Shown: positions 7,419 to 16,473, counted from the stretch's first letter. The stretch: 64,000 nt of DNA from Duganella sp. Leaf126 (GCF_001423125.1 NZ_LMNW01000033.1:62001-126000); one strand, 5' to 3'. Program-made: numbers and translations. The notes: generated by a model from the sequence alone, not told the origin.

Positions 7419-9236
7419 TCAATGCGCGGCCGGCTCGGGTTGCGATGGTTGGACCGCCTGGGGCGCCGCAGCTTCCGGCCTGGGCGCGGGCAGCTGCAGC
7501 GGCTTGTCGGCCGGTTTGCTGCCCGGATTGCTGCCTGGATTGCCGGTTGGCTTGTCGGTCGTTGGCTTGTCGGTTGACTTGTCGGTCGGCCTATCGGTCG
7601 GGCTATTGGTCGGCTTGCCGGTCGGGCCGTTGGTCGGCGTGCCGGTCGGGCTGTTAGTCGGCTTGTCTTTCGGCTTGCCGGTCGAGCCGTTGGTCGCGTC
7701 GTCGCCCGGCTGGCCGCCTGATTTGCCGCCGGACTGGCCGGACTTGTCCACCGGTTTGCCGGGTTTGGCGCCCGGCTTCAGATCGGACGTGGACGCGCCG
7801 CCGGCCGCGCCTGGCGCTTCTTTCGGCTCGACCTTCGACAGTTGGACCGGCAAGCCCTTGAAATGGTTCAATGCCTGCATCAGCTGGAAATCGTCCTTGC
7901 TGCCGAATTCGACCGGCTTGGTCTTTTTCGCCAGCGCGGTCAGGCGCTGCGCTTCCTCGAGGCCGTCGCGGCGCGCGTTGAGCGCCTTCTGCTCGGCTGC
8001 TTCGGCAGCCGGATCCTTGTCGTTGCCCAGGTGTTTCTGCAGGTCCGATTCGCGCATGCGCAGGCTGTTCAAGCCGTCGCCGTCGGCGGTTTCATCGACC
8101 ATCAGGTCGGGCACGATGCCGCGCGCCTGGATCGCCCGGTTCTTCGGCGTGTAGTAGCGCGCGGTGGTGATCTTGACGGCGGTATCGGCGGTCAGCTGGC
8201 GCAGCGTCTGCACCGAGCCCTTGCCGAAGGTTTGCGTGCCCAGGATGGTGGCGCGCTGGTAATCCTGCAGCGCACCGGCGACGATTTCGGAGGCCGACGC
8301 CGAACCGGCGTTGACCAGCACCACGATCGGCACCTCCTTGATGCCGGCCGGCAGCCGGGCCAGCGGATCGCTCTTGCTGCCCTGCGCATAAAACTCGGGC
8401 CGCGCATAAAAGGTTTCCTTGGCGCTTGCCAGCTGGCCGTTGGTGGACACCACCACCGCGTCGCGCGGCAGGAAGGCGGCCGAGACGCCGATGGCGCCCG
8501 GCACCACGCCGCCCGGGTCGTTGCGCAAGTCGAGCACCAGGCCCTTCAGTTGCGGCTCCTTGGCATACAGCTCGTTGATCTTTTTGACCATGTCGCCCAG
8601 CGTAGGTTCCTGGAACTGCGCGATGCGCAACCAGGCGTAGCCGGGCTCGATGATCTTGCCCTTGACGCTCTGCACGCGGATTTCCTGGCGCACGATGGTC
8701 AAGGTCTGCGGCTTGTCCTCGTCCTTGCGGGTCAGCGTCAGCGTGACCTTGGAGCCCGGTTCGCCGCGCATCTTTTTCACGCTCTCGTCGAGGTTGATGC
8801 CCTTGATCGGCGTGCCGTCGATGCGGGTGATCAGGTCGCCGGCCTTGATGCCGGCCTTGAACGCGGGCGAGTCCTCGATCGGCGAGACCACCTTGATGTA
8901 GCCGTCCTCGGCACTTACTTCGACGCCGATGCCGACGAACTTGCCGGCCACGGTTTCGCGCATTTCGCGGAACGCCCGCTTGTCCAGATACACCGAATGC
9001 GGATCGAGCGACGACACCATGCCGGCGATGGCGTCGGTGAGCAGCTTCTTGTCGTCCACCGGTTCCACGTAGTCGGTCTTGATCAACCCGAATACGTCGG
9101 ACAGCTGGCGCAACTCGGCCAGCGGCAGCGGCGCCCCGGTGACCTTCTGTGCAATGGCGGAAAATTGCAGGGAGGCGGCAACGCCTGCCACCATGCCGAT
9201 ACCGATCAGACTGATACTCTTGAGCTTGTTTGCCAT
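7419..9236 (-). CDS. ctpA: S41 carboxyl-terminal processing protease (CtpA type) with a repetitive tail
   Basis: Periplasmic serine protease with Ser/Lys catalysis (605 aa). Order: N-terminal signal/anchor (about 6-30), PDZ domain (about 95-175), S41 catalytic domain with the nucleophile serine in AGSASASE (about 313) and the lysine in FGKGSVQ (about 339). From about residue 471 the protein is a Lys/Pro/Thr/Gly-rich low-complexity tail with no family counterpart that I know of. ATG at 9236 has GGGA four bases upstream, while the ATG at 9248 has no ribosome site. It sits directly after envC; EnvC and Ctp proteases both act in murein remodelling, so joint expression is plausible. Confidence 0.92.
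   Translation of the reverse strand: MANKLKSISLIGIGMVAGVAASLQFSAIAQKVTGAPLPLAELRQLSDVFGLIKTDYVEPVDDKKLLTDAIAGMVSSLDPHSVYLDKRAFREMRETVAGKFVGIGVEVSAEDGYIKVVSPIEDSPAFKAGIKAGDLITRIDGTPIKGINLDESVKKMRGEPGSKVTLTLTRKDEDKPQTLTIVRQEIRVQSVKGKIIEPGYAWLRIAQFQEPTLGDMVKKINELYAKEPQLKGLVLDLRNDPGGVVPGAIGVSAAFLPRDAVVVSTNGQLASAKETFYARPEFYAQGSKSDPLARLPAGIKEVPIVVLVNAGSASASEIVAGALQDYQRATILGTQTFGKGSVQTLRQLTADTAVKITTARYYTPKNRAIQARGIVPDLMVDETADGDGLNSLRMRESDLQKHLGNDKDPAAEAAEQKALNARRDGLEEAQRLTALAKKTKPVEFGSKDDFQLMQALNHFKGLPVQLSKVEPKEAPGAAGGASTSDLKPGAKPGKPVDKSGQSGGKSGGQPGDDATNGSTGKPKDKPTNSPTGTPTNGPTGKPTNSPTDRPTDKSTDKPTTDKPTGNPGSNPGSKPADKPLQLPAPRPEAAAPQAVQPSQPEPAAH
7549..7695 (-). repeat. Degenerate 12-nt tandem repeat in the ctpA tail
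   Basis: About twelve imperfect copies of a 12-nt unit (plus-strand form GGCTTGTCGGTC), broken once by three extra bases at 7561-7563. Read on the minus strand the unit encodes a tetrapeptide of the form x-x-Pro-Thr (DKPT, DRPT, NSPT, GKPT, NGPT). All units are multiples of three, so copy-number change would keep the frame. Confidence 0.85.
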
Positions 9237-9270
9237 TGATTCCCGCATGAGGTTAACACCAGAACTGCGC

Positions 9271-10821
9271 CTAGAACTTTACCCATCCCGACGGATCGAA
9301 CGCCGCGCCGCGCAGGCGAAGCTCGAAGTATAGACCCGATTCCTCGTTGCCACCGCTGTTGCCCACGCTGGCAATGGCGTCGCCGGCCTTGACCACGTCG
9401 CCGGGACGCTTGAGCAGCGACTGGTTATTGCCGTAAATACTCATGTACTGGCTGCCGTGATCGACGATGATCAGGTTGCCGAAGCCGCGCAGCCATTCGG
9501 CGAACACCACGCGGCCGCCGGCCACGGCGTGGATCTCGGCCCCTTCCGGCGCCTTGATGAACACGCCCTTCCAGGCCGGACCGTCGCCGCGCTTGCTGCC
9601 GAAACGGGCCGCCACGCGGCCGCTGACGGGCGCGCGCATCTGCCCTTTCAGGCTGGCAAAGGCACCGGCCGGCGCAGCTGGCGCCAGCGCGATATCGGCT
9701 GCCTTGGCCGGCGCTTCTTTCGGTTCCTTGACTTCTTTCGGCTCGGGCGGCACCGGCGTGGCCGCCACTTTCGGTTCGTCGGCGTCGATCGGATCGGGCC
9801 GGGCCGGCGCCGGTGCTGGCGCAGGTTCCGGCACCGGCTTGATGGTGCCCGACTTACCGGTGCTGGCCGTGTTGGCCGCTTTGGCTGCGGCGGCGGCCGC
9901 CGCTGCGCGCGCCAGGCGCTGACGCTCGGCCTCGGCTGCGCGGGCCTTGGCCAGCGCGCGCTGCTCTGCCTCGGCCTTGGCCTTGGCGGCAGCGCGGGCG
10001 GCAGCCAGTTGCTCCTGGCGCCGCTTCTCGGCAGCGGCAGCGGCCGCCTGCTCCTCGATCAGCTTGTTCAGGCGCGTGACCAGGCCGCCCAGGCGCTGTT
10101 CGTCGCGCTCGACGTTGCCGGCTTCCTTGCGCTGGGCCACCAGCTTGCTCGAAAGCTGGGCCAGCAGCGCCGCGCGGCGGGCCTTTTCCTGCTCCAGCTT
10201 GTTCTTTTGCTGCAGTTGTTCCTGGGCGATCTCGCCCAGCTCGTCCTTCGCGTTCTGGGTCGCGGCCTGGTTGTCTTCGACCGCCTTCAGGCTGGCGCGC
10301 AGGCGTTCGAGCAGCTTGGCCTGGGCCTGCGACACGTATGACAGCATCTGCAGGTCGCGGTTGATGCGGTTCGGGTTGTCGCCGGAGAGCAGCAGCTTGA
10401 TGCGGTCCTCGTTGCCGGCCACGTAGTGCTGGCGCAGCATCTGCGCCAGTTGCTGCTGCTGGTCCTTGACGGTGGCGCTCAGGCGCGCGCGTTCGGTGCC
10501 GAGCGCGGTCAGCTTGCTGTTGGTGTCGGCCTGCTCCTGCTGCAGGTCGCGCAGGGCGCGGTTGGCGTCCGAGATCGCCGCTTCCGATTCGGCCAGCGTG
10601 TCGGCCGCGTCCTCGCGCGCGCTTTCGGTCTTGCCGATGTCTTTCTTGAGGGCCGTGAGTTTTTGCTGCAGGCCGGCGCGTTCGGCCTCGGCCAGCGCCT
10701 TTTGCTTGCTGCGCTCGGTGGGCTTGGCGCTGGCGGCGTGGGCGGCCGGGGCCGATGCCGCCAGCGCCGCCGTCACCAGCAGCGCGGCCGACACGCCGCG
10801 CCAGCGATGGACACTAGACAT
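9271..10821 (-). CDS. envC: Murein hydrolase activator EnvC
   Basis: Periplasmic activator of the AmiA/AmiB amidases at the division septum (516 aa). Signal peptide about 1-29; long coiled coil about 35-250; Ala/Lys/Arg- and then Pro-rich linker about 250-385; C-terminal LytM (M23) domain about 395-516. The LytM domain lacks zinc ligands: the usual H-x-G-x-D site reads WKGVFI and the final HxH site reads YFEL, as in EnvC and unlike active M23 endopeptidases. ATG at 10821 directly precedes the signal peptide. It lies between gpmA (13-nt gap) and ctpA (34-nt gap), probably one operon. Confidence 0.92.
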   Translation of the reverse strand: MSSVHRWRGVSAALLVTAALAASAPAAHAASAKPTERSKQKALAEAERAGLQQKLTALKKDIGKTESAREDAADTLAESEAAISDANRALRDLQQEQADTNSKLTALGTERARLSATVKDQQQQLAQMLRQHYVAGNEDRIKLLLSGDNPNRINRDLQMLSYVSQAQAKLLERLRASLKAVEDNQAATQNAKDELGEIAQEQLQQKNKLEQEKARRAALLAQLSSKLVAQRKEAGNVERDEQRLGGLVTRLNKLIEEQAAAAAAEKRRQEQLAAARAAAKAKAEAEQRALAKARAAEAERQRLARAAAAAAAAKAANTASTGKSGTIKPVPEPAPAPAPARPDPIDADEPKVAATPVPPEPKEVKEPKEAPAKAADIALAPAAPAGAFASLKGQMRAPVSGRVAARFGSKRGDGPAWKGVFIKAPEGAEIHAVAGGRVVFAEWLRGFGNLIIVDHGSQYMSIYGNNQSLLKRPGDVVKAGDAIASVGNSGGNEESGLYFELRLRGAAFDPSGWVKF

Positions 10822-10834
10822 AAAAGAAGACAAA

Positions 10835-11581
10835 TTACTTGGCCTTGCCCTGGTTGGCCACGGCTGCCTGGGCGGCCGCGATGGCGTCGGCATCACCGAG
10901 GTAGTAGTGGCGGATCGGTTTCAGGTCGGCATCGAGTTCGTAGACCAGCGGCTGGCCGTTTGGAATGTTGAGGCCGACGATAGCGTCGTCGCTGATGCCG
11001 TCAAGCATCTTGATCAGTGCGCGCAGGCTGTTGCCGTGGGCCGAGATGATGATCTTCTTGCCGGCGCGGATGGCCGGGGCGATCTCTTCGTCCCAGACCG
11101 GCACCACGCGCGCCACGGTGTCCTTCAGGCATTCGGTCAGCGGGATCTGATCTTTCGACAGGCCGGCGTAGCGCGGATCGTTGTACGAGACGCGGTCGTC
11201 GGTCGCTTCCAGCGCCGGGGGCGGCGTGTCGTAGCTGCGGCGCCAGACCAGCACCTGCTCGTCGCCGTACTTGGCGGCGGTCTCGCCCTTGTCCAGGCCC
11301 TGCAGCGCACCGTAGTGACGCTCGTTCAGGCGCCAGTCGTTCTTGATCGGCAGGTACATCATGTCCATTTCGTCCAGCGCCAGCCACAGCGTGCGCACCG
11401 CGCGCTTGAGCACCGAGGTGTAGGCCAGGTCGAAGGTGTAACCGGATTCCTTGAGCACCTTGCCGGCCGCCCTGGCTTCGTTGATGCCCTTCTCGGTCAG
11501 ATCGACGTCGGTCCAGCCGGTAAAGCGGTTCGACAGGTTCCAGGTGGATTCGCCATGGCGCATGAATACGATTTTGTACAT
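10835..11581 (-). CDS. gpmA: 2,3-bisphosphoglycerate-dependent phosphoglycerate mutase
   Basis: Glycolytic enzyme interconverting 3- and 2-phosphoglycerate (248 aa, the normal length). The phosphohistidine motif RHGES is at residues 8-12 with His9 as the nucleophile; NRFTGWTDVDLT, the ERHYGALQG segment and the second catalytic histidine in SAHGNSLRAL are all present. First gene of the leftward gpmA-envC-ctpA-moeB group. It is divergent from the rhodanese gene with 94 bp between the starts, so both promoters must be in that gap; a TATAAT at 11640-11645 reads rightwards. Confidence 0.97.
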   Translation of the reverse strand: MYKIVFMRHGESTWNLSNRFTGWTDVDLTEKGINEARAAGKVLKESGYTFDLAYTSVLKRAVRTLWLALDEMDMMYLPIKNDWRLNERHYGALQGLDKGETAAKYGDEQVLVWRRSYDTPPPALEATDDRVSYNDPRYAGLSKDQIPLTECLKDTVARVVPVWDEEIAPAIRAGKKIIISAHGNSLRALIKMLDGISDDAIVGLNIPNGQPLVYELDADLKPIRHYYLGDADAIAAAQAAVANQGKAK

Positions 11582-11675
11582 GTGAATGATCTTCAGAGAG
11601 AGTAAATAAAGTGGGAAGGATTGATCGCTGCTTCTATTTTATAATGCGCGGATTCATTTAAACCATTGGAACCCT

Positions 11676-12119
11676 GTGAAATTCTTCATTGACAATATTT
11701 TCCTGATCGCCGTGGTGCTCGTGTCCGGCGGCGCCCTGCTGTTCCCGATGCTGACCCAGCGCGGCAAGCGCGCCAACCCGGCCGACGTGACGCTCTTGAT
11801 TAATCGCAGCAAGGCCACCATTGTAGATGTCCGCGAGCAGAAAGACTTCACGCTTGGCCATCTGCCGGACGCGAAGAACATCCCGTTTGCCGAATTCGAC
11901 CAGCGCAAGGCCGAACTGGACAAATTCAAGAGCAAGACCGTGGTGGTCGTGTGCCAGACCGGCGGCATGCGCGCCTCTGCAGCCGCCAGCAAGCTCACCA
12001 AGGCCGGTTTTACCGACGTGGTGATCCTCGATGGCGGCATCGATGCCTGGAAAAAGGCCAACCTGCCGCTGACCAAGCCGTCGCCGGCAAAATCGCTGGT
12101 GAAAACACCGGCCAAATAA
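11676..12119 (+). CDS. Membrane-anchored rhodanese-domain protein
   Basis: 147-aa protein with one N-terminal membrane segment (about 7-25) and a single rhodanese domain (about 35-140). The active-site loop is CQTGGMR with Cys93, so sulfurtransferase activity is possible; the substrate is unknown. The start is GTG at 11676, with a GGA ribosome site just before it and TATAAT at 11640-11645 as the likely -10. The next gene, grxC, begins 12 nt after its stop, and secB and gpsA follow. This rhodanese-grxC-secB order is, from general knowledge, common in betaproteobacteria. Confidence 0.88.
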   Translation: MKFFIDNIFLIAVVLVSGGALLFPMLTQRGKRANPADVTLLINRSKATIVDVREQKDFTLGHLPDAKNIPFAEFDQRKAELDKFKSKTVVVVCQTGGMRASAAASKLTKAGFTDVVILDGGIDAWKKANLPLTKPSPAKSLVKTPAK

Positions 12120-12131
12120 CTGGAAGGAAGC

Positions 12132-12395
12132 ATGATGACTGCCGAAGTGACGATGTACACCACCGCCGTATGCCCGTATTGCATCCGCGCCGAGCGGCTG
12201 CTGGAATCGAAGGGCGTGACCGACCTGAAAAAAGTCCGCGTGGACCTCGATCCGCAGCAACGCATGCTGATGATGGAAAAAACCGGCCGCCGCACCGTGC
12301 CGCAGATTTACATCGGCGACACCCATGTCGGCGGCTTCGACGACCTGCACGCGCTGGACCAGGCCGGCAAGCTGACGGCGCTGCTCAACGGCTGA
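12132..12395 (+). CDS. grxC: Glutaredoxin 3
   Basis: Small dithiol glutaredoxin (87 aa) that reduces disulfides with glutathione. The redox motif CPYC lies at residues 14-17, and the glutathione-binding TVPQIYI and GGFDDL elements are present. It starts with ATGATG 12 nt after the rhodanese gene, behind a GGAAGG ribosome site; either ATG could be used. Probably transcribed with the rhodanese gene; a 152-bp gap separates it from secB. Confidence 0.95.
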   Translation: MMTAEVTMYTTAVCPYCIRAERLLESKGVTDLKKVRVDLDPQQRMLMMEKTGRRTVPQIYIGDTHVGGFDDLHALDQAGKLTALLNG

Positions 12396-12547
12396 CGCCG
12401 CCGTGACAGGGCCAGAAAGTCCCGTTGATGATGGCGGTTTTGATACAATTGTCTTCGCGTTGATTTGAGCCGCAGCATTGCCCATACCAAGCACAACTTA
12501 TATTGAATGGCCGAGGCCGTTCTTATTCACCATAACGAAAGCGCTCC

Positions 12548-13027
12548 ATGTCTGAAGAAAATCTGCAACCAGTATTTCAAATCCAACGCGTCTACCTGAA
12601 AGACATGTCGCTGGAACAACCGAACTCGCCAGCTATTTTCCTGGAACAGGAAGCGCCGAGCATCGAGGTGGCCCTGGACGTGGGCGCCGAGCCGCTGGCG
12701 GAAGGCATCTTCGAATCGACCGTGACCATCACCGTCACCGCCAAGGTCAAAGACAAGGTCGCTTTCCTGGTCGAAGGCAAGCAAGCCGGCATCTTTGAAG
12801 CCCGCAACATTCCAGCCGACCAGCTGGACCCGCTGCTGGGCATCGGCTGCCCGAACATCGTGTATCCGTACCTGCGCGCCAACATCGCCGACGTGATCAC
12901 CCGTGCCGGCTTCCCGCCCGTGCACCTGGCAGAAATCAACTTCGAAGTGTTCTACCAGCAGCGCCTGCAAGCCGTGGCCGACGCCGCTGCTGCCGCACCG
13001 GCTGCCGACAGCACCACCACGCACTAA
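12548..13027 (+). CDS. secB: Protein-export chaperone SecB
   Basis: Tetrameric cytoplasmic chaperone that holds preproteins unfolded and delivers them to SecA (159 aa). The characteristic IQRVYLKDMSLEQPNSP start, the acidic SecA-binding stretch and the YPYLR..I...I.RAGFPP..L..INFE core are intact. The C-terminal tail is Ala-rich and lacks the Gly-rich, basic SecA-binding end of E. coli SecB. It lies in the grxC-secB-gpsA neighbourhood and has its own 152-bp upstream gap, where I could not assign a clear promoter. A stable hairpin follows the gene. Confidence 0.97.
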   Translation: MSEENLQPVFQIQRVYLKDMSLEQPNSPAIFLEQEAPSIEVALDVGAEPLAEGIFESTVTITVTAKVKDKVAFLVEGKQAGIFEARNIPADQLDPLLGIGCPNIVYPYLRANIADVITRAGFPPVHLAEINFEVFYQQRLQAVADAAAAAPAADSTTTH

Positions 13028-13040
13028 GTAACCAACCGGA

Positions 13041-13073
13041 CCTCGAACCCGCCGCGCGCGGCGTTCGAGGTTT
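13041..13073 (+). terminator. Hairpin after secB, possible terminator or attenuator
   Basis: Inverted repeat CCTCGAAC (13041-13048) / GTTCGAGG (13063-13070) with a self-complementary GC-rich interior, followed by TTT only. The short T run suggests a weak or partial terminator between secB and the SH3 gene 17 nt further on. Confidence 0.55.
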
Positions 13074-13089
13074 CCAGACAAGGCAAGCA

Positions 13090-13533
13090 ATGACCTCTCT
13101 CCGTTTGATCGCCGCGCTGGCCATGACGCTGGCCGCTGCCGCCAGCCAGGCATCCGAGTTCAAAACGGTGGGCGCCGCGCCTGCGGTGCTGTACGACGCG
13201 CCGTCGACCAAGGGCGGCAAGCTGTTCGTGGTGCCGCGCGGCGCCCCGCTCGAAGTGGTGCTGACCTATGGCGAATGGATCAAGGTCCGCGACCTGAACG
13301 GCGACATGGCCTGGACCGAAGCCAAGAATCTCACCGGCAAGCGCAACGTCATCGTGCGCGCCGCCAACCTCAAAGTCCGCAGCTCCCCGGACGACGCCGC
13401 CACGGCGGCCTTCATTGCCGACAAGGGCGTGCTGCTGGAAGTGCTCGACACTGCCGCCGGCGGCTGGCTCAAGGTGCGCCACAAGGACGGCGCCACCGGC
13501 TACGTCAAGAACGCCGACATCTGGGGCGTATGA
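13090..13533 (+). CDS. Exported SH3-domain protein
   Basis: 147-aa protein with a signal peptide (about 1-21) and two bacterial SH3 (SH3b) repeats, about 27-80 and 85-147; the second carries the typical LKVRSSP and W.KVRH.DG..GYV strings. SH3b domains usually bind peptidoglycan or cell-wall peptides; the exact role is unknown. Its stop overlaps the gpsA start as ATGA, so the two genes are translationally coupled, although no functional link to glycerol-3-phosphate dehydrogenase is obvious. It starts at the ATG 17 nt after the secB hairpin. Confidence 0.85.
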   Translation: MTSLRLIAALAMTLAAAASQASEFKTVGAAPAVLYDAPSTKGGKLFVVPRGAPLEVVLTYGEWIKVRDLNGDMAWTEAKNLTGKRNVIVRAANLKVRSSPDDAATAAFIADKGVLLEVLDTAAGGWLKVRHKDGATGYVKNADIWGV

Positions 13534-14582
13534 GCCCCGTCCCGCATACCGCCGTTGCCGGCAGCGTGGCCGGCACCCGCCAGGTCACCGTGCTGGGCGC
13601 CGGCGCCTGGGGCACGGCCGTGGCCATGGCCCTGGCCCAGCGCCACGACGTGCTGCTGTGGGGTCGCAACGGCGCCGCCCTGCACGCGATGGGCGCGGCC
13701 CGCGAAAACACCGACTACCTGCCTGGCCACCGCTTCCCCGAGCGGCTGCACGTGGCCGCCGATTTCGACGCCGCGCTGGCCCATGCCGCCGGCGCCGACG
13801 GCCTGCTGATTGCGGCCTGCCCGGTCGCCGGCCTGCGGCCGCTGCTGAAACAGTTAAAACCCTACAACATCGCCCACGTGGTCTGGCTGTGCAAGGGCTT
13901 CGAATATGACACCGGCCTGCTGCCGCACCAGATCGTGCGCGAGGAACTCGGTGACGCCGTGGCCGGCGGCGCCCTGTCCGGCCCGTCGTTCGCGCAGGAA
14001 GTGGCGCGCGGCCTGCCGTGCGCGCTGACCATCGCATCGACCTCGCCCCAGCTGCGCGACAGCGTGGTGGCGGCCGTGCACGGCGGTAATGTGCGCGTGT
14101 ATTCGAGCGCCGACCTGGTGGGCGTGGAAGTGGGCGGCGCCGTGAAAAACGTGCTGGCGATCGCCACCGGCGTGGCCGACGGCCTGGGCCTGGGTTTGAA
14201 CGCGCGCGCCGCCTTGATCACGCGCGGCTTGGCCGAAATCACCCGCCTTGGCACCGCGCTCGGCGGCCAGGCCGAAACCTTCATGGGCCTGACCGGCATG
14301 GGCGACCTGATCCTGACCTGCACCGGCGACCTGTCGCGCAACCGCCGCGTCGGCCTGGCGCTGGCGCAAGGCAAGGCGCTCGACACCATCGTCCAGGAAC
14401 TCGGTCACGTGGCAGAAGGCGTGCCCTGCGCCAAAGCCGTGCGCGAGCTGGCAGCACGCATGGGCGTGGACATGCCGATCACCAACGCGGTGGCCGGCGT
14501 ACTGTTCGACGGCGACCAGCCGCAAGCGATGGTGCTGCGCCTGCTGGCGCGCGACCCGCGCGACGAGCAGGTGCTGCGCTAG
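13530..14582 (+). CDS. gpsA: Glycerol-3-phosphate dehydrogenase [NAD(P)+]
   Basis: Cytoplasmic enzyme reducing dihydroxyacetone phosphate to sn-glycerol-3-phosphate for phospholipid synthesis (350 aa). N-terminal Rossmann motif GAGAWGTA near residues 21-28; SGPSFAQEV segment; catalytic lysine in GGAVKNVLA; conserved GLTGMGDLILTCTG near the C-terminal domain. The ATG at 13530 forms ATGA with the SH3 gene; the N-terminus is about 15 residues longer than in E. coli before the nucleotide fold. The frame is open further upstream, inside the SH3 gene, but codes nothing recognisable there. Confidence 0.96.
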   Translation: MSPVPHTAVAGSVAGTRQVTVLGAGAWGTAVAMALAQRHDVLLWGRNGAALHAMGAARENTDYLPGHRFPERLHVAADFDAALAHAAGADGLLIAACPVAGLRPLLKQLKPYNIAHVVWLCKGFEYDTGLLPHQIVREELGDAVAGGALSGPSFAQEVARGLPCALTIASTSPQLRDSVVAAVHGGNVRVYSSADLVGVEVGGAVKNVLAIATGVADGLGLGLNARAALITRGLAEITRLGTALGGQAETFMGLTGMGDLILTCTGDLSRNRRVGLALAQGKALDTIVQELGHVAEGVPCAKAVRELAARMGVDMPITNAVAGVLFDGDQPQAMVLRLLARDPRDEQVLR

Positions 14583-14588
14583 CGCCGC

Positions 14589-15278
14589 CTATTCCTCGAC
14601 GACGTCTTCCTTCGCGCCGCGCATCCACTCGACCAGCGGCAGCGCATCCTTGAAGCCGCCGGCCAGCAGCGGCACCAGCAACTCCGGCTGGTTCAGCGGC
14701 ACATCGATCTCGGTCCAGATGAAGAAGCTTTTCAGCTTGATGTACTCGATGTGTTCGTGTTCGGGATCGAATCCCTTGGGCGGGCGCATCAGCTTGCCTT
14801 CGTCACGGATATCGCCAAAGCGCAACTTGAGCTGCTTGTTCTTCAAGACCTTGCGAAAGCCGGCCGCATCGTCGACCATGTGCTGGCGCAGCGCCTTCAG
14901 GCGCCCGGGCGGCGGCATGTATTCGCCGGCGCCGAACAGCATCCGGCCCGAGCCGTCGATCTGCAGGTAATAGGTGGGACCGCCGGCCTTGCTGGGACGG
15001 CGCATGTCGTTCGGCGCCACCGCGGCCGAGAAGCGGGTTTTATACGGGCTTTTATCGTGCGCGAAGCGGACGTCGCGGTTGATGCGGAACATCGCTTTTT
15101 TCGGGTTGCTGAACTTGACCGCCGGATCGAACTTGCCCAGCTCACCGATCACCTCGGTCACCACCTGCAGGAATTCTTCGCGCAGGATGTCGTAGCGCGG
15201 CTTGTTCATCACGAACCAGGGGCGGTTGTTGTTCTCCGCCAGTTCGCGCAAAAATTGCGTCAGATCGCGTAAATGCAT
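14589..15278 (-). CDS. DUF2461-family protein
   Basis: 229-aa protein of the DUF2461 (TIGR02453) family, whose biochemical role is unknown. Typical strings are seen: NNNRPWFVMNKPRYD at the start, the R.NRDVRFA.DKSPYKT core, and YYLQID.....GAGEY in the middle. No signal peptide or membrane segment is visible, so it is probably cytoplasmic. It ends 6 nt from the convergent gpsA stop and begins 15 nt after the DegS-type gene, so it is probably the last gene of a leftward mscL-degS-DUF2461 group. Confidence 0.9.
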   Translation of the reverse strand: MHLRDLTQFLRELAENNNRPWFVMNKPRYDILREEFLQVVTEVIGELGKFDPAVKFSNPKKAMFRINRDVRFAHDKSPYKTRFSAAVAPNDMRRPSKAGGPTYYLQIDGSGRMLFGAGEYMPPPGRLKALRQHMVDDAAGFRKVLKNKQLKLRFGDIRDEGKLMRPPKGFDPEHEHIEYIKLKSFFIWTEIDVPLNQPELLVPLLAGGFKDALPLVEWMRGAKEDVVEE

Positions 15279-15293
15279 GGGTGGTGCTGAACC

Positions 15294-16445
15294 TTATTTG
15301 GGGGGCGGGCGCTTGCCGACGACGACGTCGAGCGTGGTTTCGCGGCTCTTGCGCAGGACCGTCATTTTAGCTTTTTCGCCCGGCACCAGCTGCGCGATCT
15401 GGTTGAGCATGCCGTTGGTGTCGCTGACCGGTTTGCCGTCCACCGACAGCAGGATGTCGCCGGGGCGCGCGCCGCCCTTGTAGGCGGGGCCGTTGCGCAC
15501 CACGCCGGCGATCATGGCGCCGCTCTGGCGCGGCAGGCTGAAGCTGCGCGCCAGTTCCGGCGTGATGTCCTGGGTTTCCACGCCGATCCAGCCACGCACC
15601 ACGTGACCGGACTTGATGATCGCTTCCATCACCGTCTTGGCCGTGCTCATCGGGATGGCGAAGCCGATGCCGACCGAGCCGCCCGACTGCGAATAGATGG
15701 CCGAATTAATCCCCAGCAGGTTGCCATGGGTATCGACCAGCGCCCCGCCCGAGTTGCCGAAGTTGATCGCCGCGTCGGTCTGGATGAAGTTCTCGAAATG
15801 GTTGATGTGCAGGTTGTTGCGGCCCAGCGCGGAGATGATGCCCATGGTGACGGTCTGGCCGACGCCGAACGGGTTGCCGATGGCCAGCACCACGTCGCCG
15901 ACCTGCGCCTGCTCGGCCTGGCCCAGCACGATCACGGGCAGCTTGGTCAGCGCGATCTTGATCACGGCCAGGTCGGTTTCGGGATCGGTGCCGACCACCT
16001 TGGCGGCAGCCTTGCGGCCGTCGGCCAGCATCACCTCGATCTCGTCGGCCGCTTCGACCACGTGGTTGTTAGTCAGGATGTAGCCTTCGGCCGAGACGAT
16101 CACGCCCGAGCCCAGGCTGGAATCCTCGTCGTCGCCTTCGTCGCCGAAGAAGCGCTTGAAGAACGGGTCTTTCATCAACGGGTGCTTGCTGCGCTTGGGC
16201 CGCTTGCTGGTGATGATGTTGACCACCGCCGGCATGGCGCGCGCAGCAGCGTTGCGGTACGAACCGCTGGCCAGCGCCGGCGGTTTCGACGGGCCCGCTT
16301 CGAGCATCGGCGCGGGCCGCTCGGCGCTGCCCATCTGCTGCAGGCGCACGGGGGCGGCGCGGTCGGAAACCACCGCCGTATAGACAAAATACAGTGCCAG
16401 CGCGACGGTGACCGTTTGCGCAAACAACAACCAGAGTCGTCGCAT
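15294..16445 (-). CDS. degS: DegS-type periplasmic serine protease
   Basis: Trypsin-like HtrA family protease (383 aa) with one N-terminal membrane anchor (about 5-25), protease domain and a single PDZ domain (about 285-375). Catalytic triad residues sit in NNHVV (His about 127), ETDLAV (Asp about 158) and GNSGG (Ser about 230). One PDZ plus an anchor fits DegS, the sensor that starts RseA cleavage in the envelope stress response, better than DegP/DegQ, which have a cleaved signal and two PDZ domains. The charged insertion GDEGDDED before the protease strand is the variable LA loop. rseA is not in view, so the regulatory role is inferred. Confidence 0.88.
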   Translation of the reverse strand: MRRLWLLFAQTVTVALALYFVYTAVVSDRAAPVRLQQMGSAERPAPMLEAGPSKPPALASGSYRNAAARAMPAVVNIITSKRPKRSKHPLMKDPFFKRFFGDEGDDEDSSLGSGVIVSAEGYILTNNHVVEAADEIEVMLADGRKAAAKVVGTDPETDLAVIKIALTKLPVIVLGQAEQAQVGDVVLAIGNPFGVGQTVTMGIISALGRNNLHINHFENFIQTDAAINFGNSGGALVDTHGNLLGINSAIYSQSGGSVGIGFAIPMSTAKTVMEAIIKSGHVVRGWIGVETQDITPELARSFSLPRQSGAMIAGVVRNGPAYKGGARPGDILLSVDGKPVSDTNGMLNQIAQLVPGEKAKMTVLRKSRETTLDVVVGKRPPPK

Positions 16446-16473
16446 AATTCAACCCGCCGGGCGGGCGTCCTCG

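Noticed and set aside
15294..16445. Naming the HtrA protease DegP/DegQ
   Set aside because: It has a non-cleaved N-terminal anchor and a single PDZ domain, which fits DegS better.
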